DNA from: Nostoc sp. TCL240-02
GTDB taxonomy: Bacteria > Cyanobacteriota > Cyanobacteriia > Cyanobacteriales > Nostocaceae
Length of the DNA: 64,000 nucleotides
Reading direction: 5' to 3'
Assembly: GCF_013343235.1 (NCBI RefSeq)
Contig: NZ_CP040094.1
Coordinates: 318,501-382,500 of the forward strand
The position numbers and the translations under genes are program-made. The notes beneath the pieces are model-generated. The model saw only the letters and a list, made by a program, of their open reading frames with translations. It had not been told where the DNA came from and did no database searches. The stretch's first letter is position 1. Each line of letters opens with the position of its first letter. Positions 1-8,601 of the stretch are shown piece by piece.

Positions 1-3000
1 CTTTTTCTGGCTTTTGAATTTCTACTTCTACATCATCAATATCAATGGTGATGTCGTCGCGGATTTCTGATGGAAATTTGGCGGCAGTTTGGCGCAAGTT
101 GCCGATCAGTTGCAGAATTTCGGTGATGTTTGCGCCGCTTGTTTGGTTGAAGTTAGAGGCTTGCTGACTGGCGTTGTCTTTAACTTGGTTGGCTAAGTTG
201 GCGATGTTTGCGCCTTGAAGGTTGTTTGTGAATTGAGGATTTTCTGACACAGCATTTGCCTCAGCTTTATTATTAATTTTAATTTCTCTGCTGACAGCTA
301 GTTTAGCAATATCTCGCATATCTTCGTATGCAGTCCTATCATCTAAATCATTATCTCCTTTTTGTGATTTTCGACGCGATTCTAGTGATTCATAGCCATC
401 TAAAAGTTGACGTAAATCGAGTTTTAATTTTAGTTTGCCGATGGTTATTATGCTTTCACCCATTGATTCGAGTCCGAGGAGTTCTTGGTAATCGAGGGGC
501 GGGTGGTTGGGATGGTTGGGGACGGGAACCCATTCGGTGATTTCGAGATTGGGGAGACTTTTGTGGATTTTTTGGAAGACATCGCGGAGGATGCCGAGAA
601 ATAAGCGGCGGGTTTCTTTGCGTCCGCTAATGGTGATGAAGATTTTTTTGTCTTCGGGATCGGCTTTGATGCGAGCGATGTTGTAAATTTCGTTGTTTTC
701 TTGATATTGCAGCATTACGCCACTGCGCCAATAAATTTGGTTATGAATTTTTTCGTGGGTGTTGACGATGAAGCGAGAAATGATGCTTTCGGGGAGAACT
801 TTGTAATGGTATTGAAATTCGAGGGTTTCGCCGTGGAGTTCTGTTTTGTCTGGTTGGTCTTTAGGCAGAAGTCCCGCAATCAGAAATTGTGGTGGGTAAC
901 ACTCTAGTGCAAAGCCAAGCTCGAATTCCTTCATTAGTTCGATTAGATAGCCATGACGCTGGGTGGGATAGCGCTCTGGGTCAAGGATACGGATGAGATC
1001 GGCGGGGGTGAAAATGCCTTTGGTTTTAGTTTTGAGGGTTTCATCGCTCAGGAGCGCGTAAATGCCTTCTGTCACCCAGTTGGGTTTAAGGACGTTGGTA
1101 TTTTTGAGGATGGGATGATCGCGGAAGTTGAGAACTAAGCCAAGTCGATGGAGGAGATCGATGAGTTGATCTTGGTTTTGTTCTTCGGGAATCTTATTTT
1201 CGTGGCAGATGCCGATGTAGCGGTTGTAGCTGATGAAGTCTTGGGACATAGATTCGAGTTGTTGTTTAACCTCAAACCATGTCAGGGGTAGAAGGTCGTA
1301 GACTTCTTTGAGGTTGCAGACTTGCTTCAAAATGGTGGTGCGAAGTTCATCAATGCCGATATTGTCTTGGCAGGAGGTTTCGATAATCGCTTGGATGTTA
1401 GGATATTTTTCGCGTAATGCCTTGCGGTTGATGTCGAGGGGTTGTTCGTCTTTTTTGTTGCCAACGATAATCACGGGGGACTGTCCGCCAAAGCTTTCGA
1501 TTAGTTTCAGCCAATATTCGATGCGGTTTTCTTCTTCGCTGGTGCGACAATTACAGACTAGGAGATAGAGGCTACGCTTAGTCAGAAAAAACTGATGGGT
1601 GGCATGATAAATTTCCTGTCCGCCAAAGTCCCAAACATTGAGGCGGATGTCTTTGCTATTGACCCGCACGTTCCAAGTTTCTACATTAAGTCCGTCGGTT
1701 TGGGGTTGATTTTTATCATATTTATCGCGGATTAGTCGCTCAATGAGGGATGTTTTACCGACGCTGCCTTGTCCGATGAGCAAAAGTTTGGCTTCGTTGA
1801 GTTGACGCACTTCACCGCTACGGAGTAATTGCAAGTAATTGAAAATGTCTTTAACTGAACCAACATTATCAGAAGATCCTAAAATCTCTGGTGAAATAGG
1901 AAGCGGATTTCCCCGTAAATCTAGTTTTTCCAATTTTGGCAAACTTTTGATCGCGTCTGGTATCTGGGTTATTTGGTTGTTACTAAGGTGAAGCTGCGTC
2001 AGATTGGTTAATTTAGCGATCGTCTCTGGAATCTGGGTTATTTGGTTTGAACTGAGGACAAGCTCCGTCAGATTAATTAATTTAGTGATCGCCTCTGGAA
2101 TCTGGGTTATTTGGTTGCGACGGAGGTCAAGCGCAGTTAGATTGGTTAAATTAGCGATCGTCTCTGGAATCTCGGTAATTTTGTTGAAACTCAGGTAAAG
2201 CCCCCTCAAATTGGTTAATTTAGCGATCGCCTTTGGAATCTCTGTAATTTTGTTGGAAAAGAGGTAAAGCCACCTCAGATTGTTTAAATTAGCGATCGCC
2301 TCTGGAATCTCGGTAATTTGGTTTTGATAGAGGTCAAGCGCAGTTAGATTGGTTAAATTAGCGATCACCTCTGGAATCTCGGTAATTTGGTTTTGATAGA
2401 GGCCAAGCACAGTTAGATTGGTTAAATTAGCGATCGCCTCTGGAATCTGAGTTATTTGGTTGTTACTGAGGACAAGCTGCGTCAGATTGGTTAAATTAGC
2501 GATCGCCTCTGGAATCTGGGTTATTTGGTTGCCACTGAGGAGAAGCTGCGTCAGATTGGTTAAATTAGCGATCGCCTCTGGTATCTGGGTTATTTGGTTG
2601 GAAAAGAGATAAAGCCTAGTCAGATTGGTTAAATTAGCGATCGCCTCTGGAATCTCGGTAATTTTATTGGAATCGAGGTCAAGCCTAGTCAGATTGGTTA
2701 ATTTTGCGATCGCCTCTGGAATCTGGGTTATTTCGTTGTTATAGAGGTGAAGCTGCGTCAGATTGGTTAATTTTGCGATCGCCTCTGGAATCTGAGTTAT
2801 TTTGTTGTAACTGAGGTCAAGCTGCGTCAGATTGGTTAATTTTGCGATCGCATCAGGTATTTCAGTTAGCTCTACTCGAATTAAGATAAGTTCCTCTAAA
2901 TGTAGTATTTGCGTTACCACATCGGGAATGCTCTCTAAAGGATTGCCACTAATATCCAATTTATGCAAATTAGGCAAACCCAATAGTTCGAGTGGAAGCG

Positions 3001-3211
3001 TTTTTAAATTGTTACCTGAAACGTTTTGGAGATCGTGTTCTCCCACTTTTTCATAACCTTCAACCTTCTTTCCCAAAATTAAAGACTCAAGCTGCTTCAA
3101 CTTACCAATTTCTACAGGTAACTCAGTCAACTTCTGCCCCGACAAGTCTAACTCTTGCCAACCCTCAGCCACGGCGCGATCTATCAGTTGCAATAACTCT
3201 TCCTGCGTCAT
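1..3211 (-). CDS. ROCO protein: leucine-rich repeats, Roc GTPase and COR domain (3' end outside window)
   Basis: One open frame runs from the ATG at 3211 to the left edge, giving about 1070 residues with no stop. An LRR block of about 23-residue units fills residues ~15-430. A Roc (Ras-of-complex) GTPase follows, with P-loop GQGSVGKTSL near residue 480, DFGGQE (G3), NKKD (G4) and ETS (G5). A COR-like dimerisation region comes next. The visible C-terminus has a Gln/Asn/Ala-rich stretch (GANIANLANQVKDNASQQAS) and an acidic tail. ROCO proteins are GTP-dependent scaffolds of the LRRK2 type; bacterial members have few known roles. The LRR-Roc-COR order is seen directly. A signalling role is inferred, and the C-terminal effector, if any, lies outside the window. 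Confidence 0.9.
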   Translation of the reverse strand, partial: MTQEELLQLIDRAVAEGWQELDLSGQKLTELPVEIGKLKQLESLILGKKVEGYEKVGEHDLQNVSGNNLKTLPLELLGLPNLHKLDISGNPLESIPDVVTQILHLEELILIRVELTEIPDAIAKLTNLTQLDLSYNKITQIPEAIAKLTNLTQLHLYNNEITQIPEAIAKLTNLTRLDLDSNKITEIPEAIANLTNLTRLYLFSNQITQIPEAIANLTNLTQLLLSGNQITQIPEAIANLTNLTQLVLSNNQITQIPEAIANLTNLTVLGLYQNQITEIPEVIANLTNLTALDLYQNQITEIPEAIANLNNLRWLYLFSNKITEIPKAIAKLTNLRGLYLSFNKITEIPETIANLTNLTALDLRRNQITQIPEAITKLINLTELVLSSNQITQIPETIAKLTNLTQLHLSNNQITQIPDAIKSLPKLEKLDLRGNPLPISPEILGSSDNVGSVKDIFNYLQLLRSGEVRQLNEAKLLLIGQGSVGKTSLIERLIRDKYDKNQPQTDGLNVETWNVRVNSKDIRLNVWDFGGQEIYHATHQFFLTKRSLYLLVCNCRTSEEENRIEYWLKLIESFGGQSPVIIVGNKKDEQPLDINRKALREKYPNIQAIIETSCQDNIGIDELRTTILKQVCNLKEVYDLLPLTWFEVKQQLESMSQDFISYNRYIGICHENKIPEEQNQDQLIDLLHRLGLVLNFRDHPILKNTNVLKPNWVTEGIYALLSDETLKTKTKGIFTPADLIRILDPERYPTQRHGYLIELMKEFELGFALECYPPQFLIAGLLPKDQPDKTELHGETLEFQYHYKVLPESIISRFIVNTHEKIHNQIYWRSGVMLQYQENNEIYNIARIKADPEDKKIFITISGRKETRRLFLGILRDVFQKIHKSLPNLEITEWVPVPNHPNHPPLDYQELLGLESMGESIITIGKLKLKLDLRQLLDGYESLESRRKSQKGDNDLDDRTAYEDMRDIAKLAVSREIKINNKAEANAVSENPQFTNNLQGANIANLANQVKDNASQQASNFNQTSGANITEILQLIGNLRQTAAKFPSEIRDDITIDIDDVEVEIQKPEK
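1938..2862 (-). repeat. Tandem 69-bp leucine-rich-repeat units
   Basis: About 13 near-identical 69-bp units encode the LRR consensus LTNLTQLDLSNNxITQIPEA within the ROCO gene. Most units carry GCGATCGC (HIP1) or a one-base variant at the codons for Ala-Ile-Ala. The low divergence at DNA level points to recent expansion or gene conversion. Weaker units flank the block. Confidence 0.9.
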
Positions 3212-3537
3212 AATTCCAAGGAGAAGGGTAAAAGGAAAGAAGATTGATGAAGATTAAGTAGTCGGACAAAAATATTTACAGTCATTGCTAGCGAAGCGAA
3301 GCAATCCCAGCCCTTGCGATTGCTTCATTCCGCAACTCTTGGAGACGCTACCGCGTAGCTTGCTTCCCCGTAGGGGTACGCTCTATTCGCAATGACATTG
3401 TGTAATTAATTCTGTCTGACTACTTATCTTAACTGATTAGGGAAAAATACCAGATTATCTGGATGCCTAAGCCAGGAAATCACCCTCCTGACTTAGGCAT
3501 CCAGTAGTTATCGGTGCATTATGAGTCCTAAATATGG
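3212..3537. other. Intergenic stretch with degenerate repeat, no gene
   Basis: No coding frame is convincing here. Bases ~3285-3410 hold a Nostoc-type degenerate repeat (fragments such as GCTAGCGAAGCGAAGC and CTACCGCGTAGCTTGCTTC). Bases 3460-3507 contain two facing copies of a short 'gcctaagtc / gacttaggc' motif that could form a hairpin. Confidence 0.5.
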
Positions 3538-3674
3538 CCAATACGGTTCGGATAAGGTTTTTTGATGACACGCCCTAGATCATAAAGACGCGATAAATCG
3601 CCGTCTCTACAAAGGACTGATTCTTGTAAAGACGGCGATTTATCGCGTCTCTTGCCTTAACCGAACCGTATTGG
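3538..3674. mobile_element. MITE-like palindromic element (137 bp)
   Basis: The ends are a perfect 14-bp inverted repeat, CCAATACGGTTCGG (3538-3551) and its complement (3661-3674). Inside, a perfect 21-bp inverted repeat lies at 3586-3606 and 3630-3650 (AGACGCGATAAATCGCCGTC plus one base). There is no coding capacity. The structure fits a miniature inverted-repeat element. No target-site duplication is obvious. Confidence 0.7.
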
Positions 3675-3760
3675 GGGTGGGGCTTGTACCGCAAAAAATC
3701 CAAAATCTAAAATCTAAAATTAGCAGGGTCAAAAGCTGTTTTTGAGTATTAACAACAAGC

Positions 3761-6700
3761 TCAATCCCATAACAATATTGAAGGCAAGTCATTGTTAGCC
3801 AGACGCAGCAATTGATAACCAATTCCAGATGTACCGGGTAAAAAGCCAGGATTAAATACAGAATTGGGTAAGTTGGGGAACAGTTGATAAGCTCCAGTTC
3901 GCTTGGCTCTAGCCACAACATTTGTTGCATTCTGGTGAGCAATTTGATGCCAATCACGACGGGAACAGATTTTTGCACCGACTAACAGCACTTCCGATCG
4001 ACCAAAATTGCCACAGCACAAGTGATCGATCGCTTGTAAGCCAAAATTCTGAGTAGTTTGGAGAGCAATTTCAATTTCTTGTTGAATTTCCGGCGTTTCC
4101 ACGATTCTCAAACTGCCTAAGCGTCCCAAACCAATGCCGGCTGCACCATGACACCACTTATTTGCAAAGTCAGGTTGCCCTGGTTGTCCCATTCTGCGGA
4201 AGTCGGGCCAGTTGGCAGTGGACTGGCAAAAGACGCTACGCTCATACTCGATTCCTGCTAAACCTGCTTCTAAATATTTGCCCTCAGAGGTGGCGGCATA
4301 AAGTCTGAGCAAAGCATAAGAGATACCTGCGGCTCCATGAGAGAAGCCAGTTAAGGGCTTTTCCCAATAAGTATGCCAAGCTTTGGGCCCACCGTTGTGG
4401 CTAACTTGACGGTTGATTAAATGTTGTCCACAGGCGATCGCTTTTTCTAAAACGGTTGCTTCTCCTGTGGCTTGATGCAGCGACAATAACCCTAAAATTG
4501 CTCCAGCTGCTCCACTCATAATATCCAAGTGTTCGTCGGCAGCAATCAGTTCTGGTGTCATCAAATCGGCTAATATTTGAGCGTCTGGCAACAGCGTTGC
4601 ATCGTTGAGGAATTGACTAATTTTCACCAAGCTATAGATCATCGATCCTAAACCTGTTGCACCCCCAACGCCCATGAAACGAGCCATGCGTTCCCAAGTT
4701 TCTGGCTCAATGGTGTGGATTTGGCGACGCAGAGATTGCACTGTCCTCAATGCTAAATCACGGTAACGGGAATCACCAGTTACTTGACTCAGTGCAGCTA
4801 AAAACAAGGCAACTCCAGAGCGTCCGTCAGAGAGACAATTATTCAATACTTGCAGTTGATATCGTTCGGCGCGAGGCACAAAGTCTAAACCAATCCAATT
4901 AACGCTGCCATCAGGGTCAGAAATGGCTCTGGTTTCCAGTTGAGTGGCGATTTCTTTGGCTTCGGTAATCAATTGTTCTGAATTCAGCAACGGTAACGAT
5001 TCGCCTTGCCATTGTCCACCTTGGCGGCTGAAAGTGGTTGCAATCTTGGCATCGAAGGAGCCTTGAATAATCGCTACTTGTCGAGCTAGGTCGGTTTCAT
5101 CCAAAGATTGTAACTGGTTGAGCAGGTCTTGGTAACTGGATTGCTTGAAGTAGTTGGGAATGGAAGAAGAACCGTTTAAACTCAGTTCATCAACCACCGC
5201 GCTAGCCGTGAAGAAGGGAATATCCAATTGTTCCATTGCTCGGAGTTCCGCGCTCAAAACAGGAAAGGCGTTCGGTCTATTTTGAGCAACTAGAAAAGCA
5301 CGGCTGAGAACATCGAGTTGAATGCTGTAATCTACGCCGTGTTTGAGGTAATCGGGTGCTAAAGCTTTTTGGAGGATGATCCCATAAATGCGGGTGTTGC
5401 GGAAGATAAAGCGCACCTGCTGATTTTGCATAGCAGATAGCAAACTTTGGCGTGAAATTAAGAAATCTTTGTGCGCCATCAAAAAGCGATACATCTGCTC
5501 AAACCCAGTGGTGATTTGCAGTTGATAATCGTTTGGAGACAGAGCAGTTTCACCCAAGAACAGCACATTTTTCCCCATCGGCAAGGTTACAGGCTCAGAC
5601 AACAGATGCATATTATCTGTATTAATGTTCTGCCAGCGCGGCACTTTGCGGGGAGATAGTCGAGGATCTGTGCTGCCTAGTCCGCTAATATCATAAGCGA
5701 CACTGCGATCGCCACTAAAATCCCAACGCGGTAAAAGTCCGGTGCGGAGTACGGAATCCCAAAATTGTCGTGTGGCGGTTGTTTCTAAATCTTGGGTAAG
5801 CGGTGAGTCTTCAATGAGATTCGGTTCATGGTGCAGCAACGTTTCCATGTCAATCAGCACCAGATGTTCACCATTGGCAATTAAGTTTTCGTAATGGCAA
5901 TCTGTGGCTCTGAGGGCATAAAGTACACACAACAACATCCCAGAACGTTGATAGAATCGTTTCGCAGCTGCTTCATCAACACAAGGCAACTGTTCAACAT
6001 GTTCCACCCAACCATAACCGTTGCGTTCTAGCACTTGAATGACTTTAAAATCTAAAAGATTGCTGTGTTGATTGCACCAATCTAAAAATTGGTTAAAGAC
6101 AACCTCTAGTCCTAAATCCTTGGGTTTATAAACAAGTTTAAGTCCAGACTCAAAGGTGAGCAAAATTACCGTTCGTCCGCGTTTGTGTGCATCGGAAAGG
6201 GATGTTTGAATTTCAACAACTTTGTTTTGAGAAAATGGGGCGATCGCTTCATCAAAAGTTCGTTGAATATCTGTCCTATCTGCAACTAAACGTTCGAGAA
6301 ATTCAGCAGTGAACTCAACCCAAAAATTGACGGCTGTTGCCACTAACCGACCGAGAACTGGATACTTTTGGAAGAACGTCAGCATTCCATCTTCTAGGAG
6401 TTGATTGACGAACTTGGTGTAGTGAGTGTTATTATTTTTTGTCTCCAGTCCTAGTAAGCCGAGCAAGCTTTGACCAAAGGGACGCACCTGAGAAAATTCA
6501 AAATCTAATGTCTTTGTGCAAATTCCTGCTAATCGTTTAAGTAGACCACATTCTAGAGAACTGTAAGCAGTTTGGGAAAGAATCGATAAGGGAAGACAAT
6601 CTTGGGTGAATTGACTGTCGCAGCGAGCCAGTAATTGCTGTCTGGCTACCAAGATAGCAGGCAAAAGAATATCTTCAAAGGCGATCGGATTTTGTGAATC

Positions 6701-7084
6701 GATTGGTAGAAATACTTCGGTTGCAGAATTGAATCCTGTAGCAGTTTGAATGATTTGCTGCAAGGTTTCTGCCCACTCAGGCAAAGGTTGATCGGCAAGT
6801 AACTCGATAGTTCCCAATTTGGAACTAACAGTATCGAGGTCTAGCCCTTCCCACTGTAAGCGTTTGTGTAACGTATCCCATTTACCTTCTGCTGCAACTT
6901 CGCACCAGCGATGTCTACGACGGTTAATTTCTTGTTCGTTGACTCGATCGCCATTAATTGCAAATCTGCTTTCATCAAGACGTTCCCAAATAAAGCTAGC
7001 ATTGGCTGCGATCGCTCTTAAATCGTCTGATGTTTTCTGTTGGGATAAGCGAACAAGTTGTTGAACCATAGCTGGATTTTTCAT
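3761..7084 (-). CDS. lanM: Class II lanthipeptide synthetase LanM (ProcM-like)
   Basis: This 1107-residue bifunctional enzyme would dehydrate Ser/Thr of a precursor peptide and then cyclise Cys onto the dehydro-residues. The N-terminal two-thirds is the LanM dehydratase (DUF4135; for example VYKPKDLGLE, RATDCHYENLI and IDMETLLHHEP, kinase-like phosphate-transfer motifs). The C-terminal ~370 residues form the LanC cyclase with SHGAAG, WCHGAAG (Cys ~978) and HLCCGNFG (Cys ~1023 and ~1024). Usual LanC proteins have CHG in the last motif. CCG gives a three-Cys zinc site, as in ProcM, the promiscuous prochlorosin synthetase. The gene follows the precursor on the same strand, with a ~290-bp gap. 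No good ribosome binding site precedes the ATG at 7084. No LanT transporter is visible nearby. Confidence 0.95.
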   Translation of the reverse strand: MKNPAMVQQLVRLSQQKTSDDLRAIAANASFIWERLDESRFAINGDRVNEQEINRRRHRWCEVAAEGKWDTLHKRLQWEGLDLDTVSSKLGTIELLADQPLPEWAETLQQIIQTATGFNSATEVFLPIDSQNPIAFEDILLPAILVARQQLLARCDSQFTQDCLPLSILSQTAYSSLECGLLKRLAGICTKTLDFEFSQVRPFGQSLLGLLGLETKNNNTHYTKFVNQLLEDGMLTFFQKYPVLGRLVATAVNFWVEFTAEFLERLVADRTDIQRTFDEAIAPFSQNKVVEIQTSLSDAHKRGRTVILLTFESGLKLVYKPKDLGLEVVFNQFLDWCNQHSNLLDFKVIQVLERNGYGWVEHVEQLPCVDEAAAKRFYQRSGMLLCVLYALRATDCHYENLIANGEHLVLIDMETLLHHEPNLIEDSPLTQDLETTATRQFWDSVLRTGLLPRWDFSGDRSVAYDISGLGSTDPRLSPRKVPRWQNINTDNMHLLSEPVTLPMGKNVLFLGETALSPNDYQLQITTGFEQMYRFLMAHKDFLISRQSLLSAMQNQQVRFIFRNTRIYGIILQKALAPDYLKHGVDYSIQLDVLSRAFLVAQNRPNAFPVLSAELRAMEQLDIPFFTASAVVDELSLNGSSSIPNYFKQSSYQDLLNQLQSLDETDLARQVAIIQGSFDAKIATTFSRQGGQWQGESLPLLNSEQLITEAKEIATQLETRAISDPDGSVNWIGLDFVPRAERYQLQVLNNCLSDGRSGVALFLAALSQVTGDSRYRDLALRTVQSLRRQIHTIEPETWERMARFMGVGGATGLGSMIYSLVKISQFLNDATLLPDAQILADLMTPELIAADEHLDIMSGAAGAILGLLSLHQATGEATVLEKAIACGQHLINRQVSHNGGPKAWHTYWEKPLTGFSHGAAGISYALLRLYAATSEGKYLEAGLAGIEYERSVFCQSTANWPDFRRMGQPGQPDFANKWCHGAAGIGLGRLGSLRIVETPEIQQEIEIALQTTQNFGLQAIDHLCCGNFGRSEVLLVGAKICSRRDWHQIAHQNATNVVARAKRTGAYQLFPNLPNSVFNPGFLPGTSGIGYQLLRLANNDLPSILLWD

Positions 7085-7160
7085 AGTGGGAGTTAAAACA
7101 GAGGTATCAATGGGATAAGGCAGAAGGTAGAAGTAAGAATTATATTTTCTTCAATTTGGT

Positions 7161-7182
7161 GGGAATTATGAATGAAATTCCC
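7161..7182 (-). terminator. Hairpin between lanthipeptide precursor and lanM
   Basis: GGGAATT (7161-7167) and AATTCCC (7176-7182) form a 7-bp stem with an 8-base loop in the gap between the precursor and lanM. No U-tract follows on the minus strand. It is therefore more likely a processing or attenuation hairpin than a full terminator. Such a hairpin could make the precursor more abundant than the enzyme; this is inference. Confidence 0.35.
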
Positions 7183-7371
7183 TCTTTACCTTTATAAAAA
7201 AAGCAAAGAAGGAATCTGTTATGCAGCACCTACTTCTGCATTGAACCTTAGTCCCAGGTATTGAAATGCCAAATAGATAAGTTGTGATAAATTGGCTCTA
7301 TAAAGTTGTTTTAGAAAAGCAACCTTACCTGTAGAGGCTAAAATGCCAAAGAGAAGAAGCTACATACTGTT

Positions 7372-7662
7372 TTAACAGCAACCACCGTGTCCGCCACCGC
7401 ATGAATCTGTATGACATAGTTTGGGCGCACTATCAGCCATCATCCCACCACTAACACTGAGTAATTCTTCTTCACTCAGTTCATTGGAATCCACAAAGGT
7501 TAGTTCTGCAAGCATTTGAGAGATGGCTTCAAGTGTGAAGTTATAACCTTTCTCTGCACTAGCGATCGCTAACACTTTAATAGCTTCTGCTTGATTAGTT
7601 GCTGCTTTTACTTGCTGTTGTAATTGGGCGTTTTGCAGTAATTCTTTAATTTGGTGTAACAT
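7372..7662 (-). CDS. lanA: Lanthipeptide precursor with Nif11-type leader
   Basis: The 96-residue peptide has a Nif11-like leader (helical, with AEAIKVLAIASAEKGYNFT) ending in LSEEELLSVSGG. The double-Gly is the expected cleavage site. The predicted core is the last 23 residues. It starts MMADSAPKLC and ends CGGGHGGCC, with Ser/Thr at core positions 5, 12 and 14 and Cys at 10, 15, 22 and 23. Four Cys against three Ser/Thr leaves at least one free thiol if all rings are lanthionines. A strong Shine-Dalgarno (GGAGG, about 8 bases upstream) supports the ATG at 7662. LanM lies downstream, and the special promoter element at 7749-7778 is upstream. The precursor role rests on leader type, GG site and the adjacent LanM. 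Confidence 0.92.
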   Translation of the reverse strand: MLHQIKELLQNAQLQQQVKAATNQAEAIKVLAIASAEKGYNFTLEAISQMLAELTFVDSNELSEEELLSVSGGMMADSAPKLCHTDSCGGGHGGCC

Positions 7663-7748
7663 CCGTCTATCCTCCGTTTTTGTTGACTTATCTAAACCGC
7701 AGAGATTCTACACTTGTTTTGTGCGGTGTTCTCTGTCCTTCTGAGTTG

Positions 7749-7778
7749 AATTTAGAGAAGAATCGGGGAGAAGTAGGG
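7749..7778 (-). promoter_or_regulatory. Shared promoter element (copy 1, lanthipeptide precursor)
   Basis: On the minus strand, CCCTACTTCTCCCCGATT (7778 to 7761) is followed after 6 bases by TAAATT (7754-7749), a -10-like hexamer 87 bases before the precursor ATG. The same arrangement precedes three nearby genes. The CCCTA part lies where a -35 box would be. Confidence 0.6.
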
Positions 7779-8120
7779 GAGATAGTTGCAATAGCAGAAA
7801 AATTTTTTGGTTAAAATAATTGAGGGTATGGGAACTGGATATTAGCTCTGAGCGAAGAGGCAGAGGAGCAAGGGAGCAGGGGAGCAGGGGGCAGAGGGCA
7901 GGGGAAAAGATAGTAGAATTACTTCTGCCTGGCTAGGTTTGAGAGCAAGTAAATTTCAAGCAAATTTATTTATGATGCCTACTGCACCCTGTGCGAACGA
8001 GGTGTGTAACAGGAGAAATAATACGTTATTACTTCAACGCAAATAGATTTATGTATAGGGATTTCACCCAAAGCTAGAGCCTCTATAACGACGAGTTGAA
8101 ACAGGATTCTGAATCTAAAA
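7779..8120. other. Intergenic stretch with GC-skewed repeat
   Basis: Bases ~7853-7912 are a purine-rich interspersed repeat of the gggagcagggg type that recurs across the window. The rest shows no coding frame. This segment separates the precursor promoter from the 3' end of the response regulator gene. Confidence 0.5.
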
Positions 8121-8495
8121 CTAAAGGGCAACCAATACTTCACTAATTTGCTCTGCTAGTTTCAATGGACGGAAAGGCTTGGCAAAAATAGCAGCGACAT
8201 CCAAATCAGCAAAACTCTCTCGATCTGATTGCTGGAGTTTAGCTGTTAATAAAATTACTGGAATTTTCTTAGTGGCGGGGTTAGCTTTCAGTTGTTGCAG
8301 AGTTGCACGCCCATCCATATCAGGCATCATCATATCTAGTAGGATGACATCTGGTTTATGGGTAGCAGCTACCTTCAAAGCTTCCTGACCAGAACTTGCT
8401 GTCAATACATTCCAGCCAGCAGCCATTTCTAATCCCAACTTGGCGATCGCCCGCACATCTTCTTCATCATCAACAATCAAGATATTTCTGTTCAT
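8121..8495 (-). CDS. Single-domain response regulator (CheY-like)
   Basis: This is a 124-residue receiver domain with no output domain. It has the acidic pair in ILIVDDEED, the phospho-acceptor Asp54 in VILLDMMMPDMDG and the conserved Lys in AKPFRP. I chose the ATG at 8495, giving MNRNILIVDD; an upstream TTG would add six unconserved residues. It lies about 107 bp downstream of the hybrid kinase on the same strand, so it is a likely phosphorelay partner. It also has its own promoter element at 8548-8577. Its target cannot be read from sequence. Confidence 0.9.
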   Translation of the reverse strand: MNRNILIVDDEEDVRAIAKLGLEMAAGWNVLTASSGQEALKVAATHKPDVILLDMMMPDMDGRATLQQLKANPATKKIPVILLTAKLQQSDRESFADLDVAAIFAKPFRPLKLAEQISEVLVAL

Positions 8496-8547
8496 AATGG
8501 CACTCTTACACAATATATGTGCTGATTTGCTTGATCGCTCTTGAGCT

Positions 8548-8577
8548 ATTCTAAAGCCACATCGGGGAAAAATAGGG
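8548..8577 (-). promoter_or_regulatory. Shared promoter element (copy 2, response regulator)
   Basis: CCCTATTTTTCCCCGATG (minus, 8577 to 8560) plus 6 bases and then TAGAAT (8553-8548) lies 53 bases before the regulator ATG. It differs at a few positions from the other copies but keeps the same spacing. Confidence 0.55.
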
Positions 8578-8601
8578 AAGAATTAAGCTGTTAGATGCAG
8601 T

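Noticed and set aside
7085..7371. A second lanthipeptide precursor between the first and lanM
   Set aside because: No frame with a Nif11-type leader or GG site is present in the gap on either strand.
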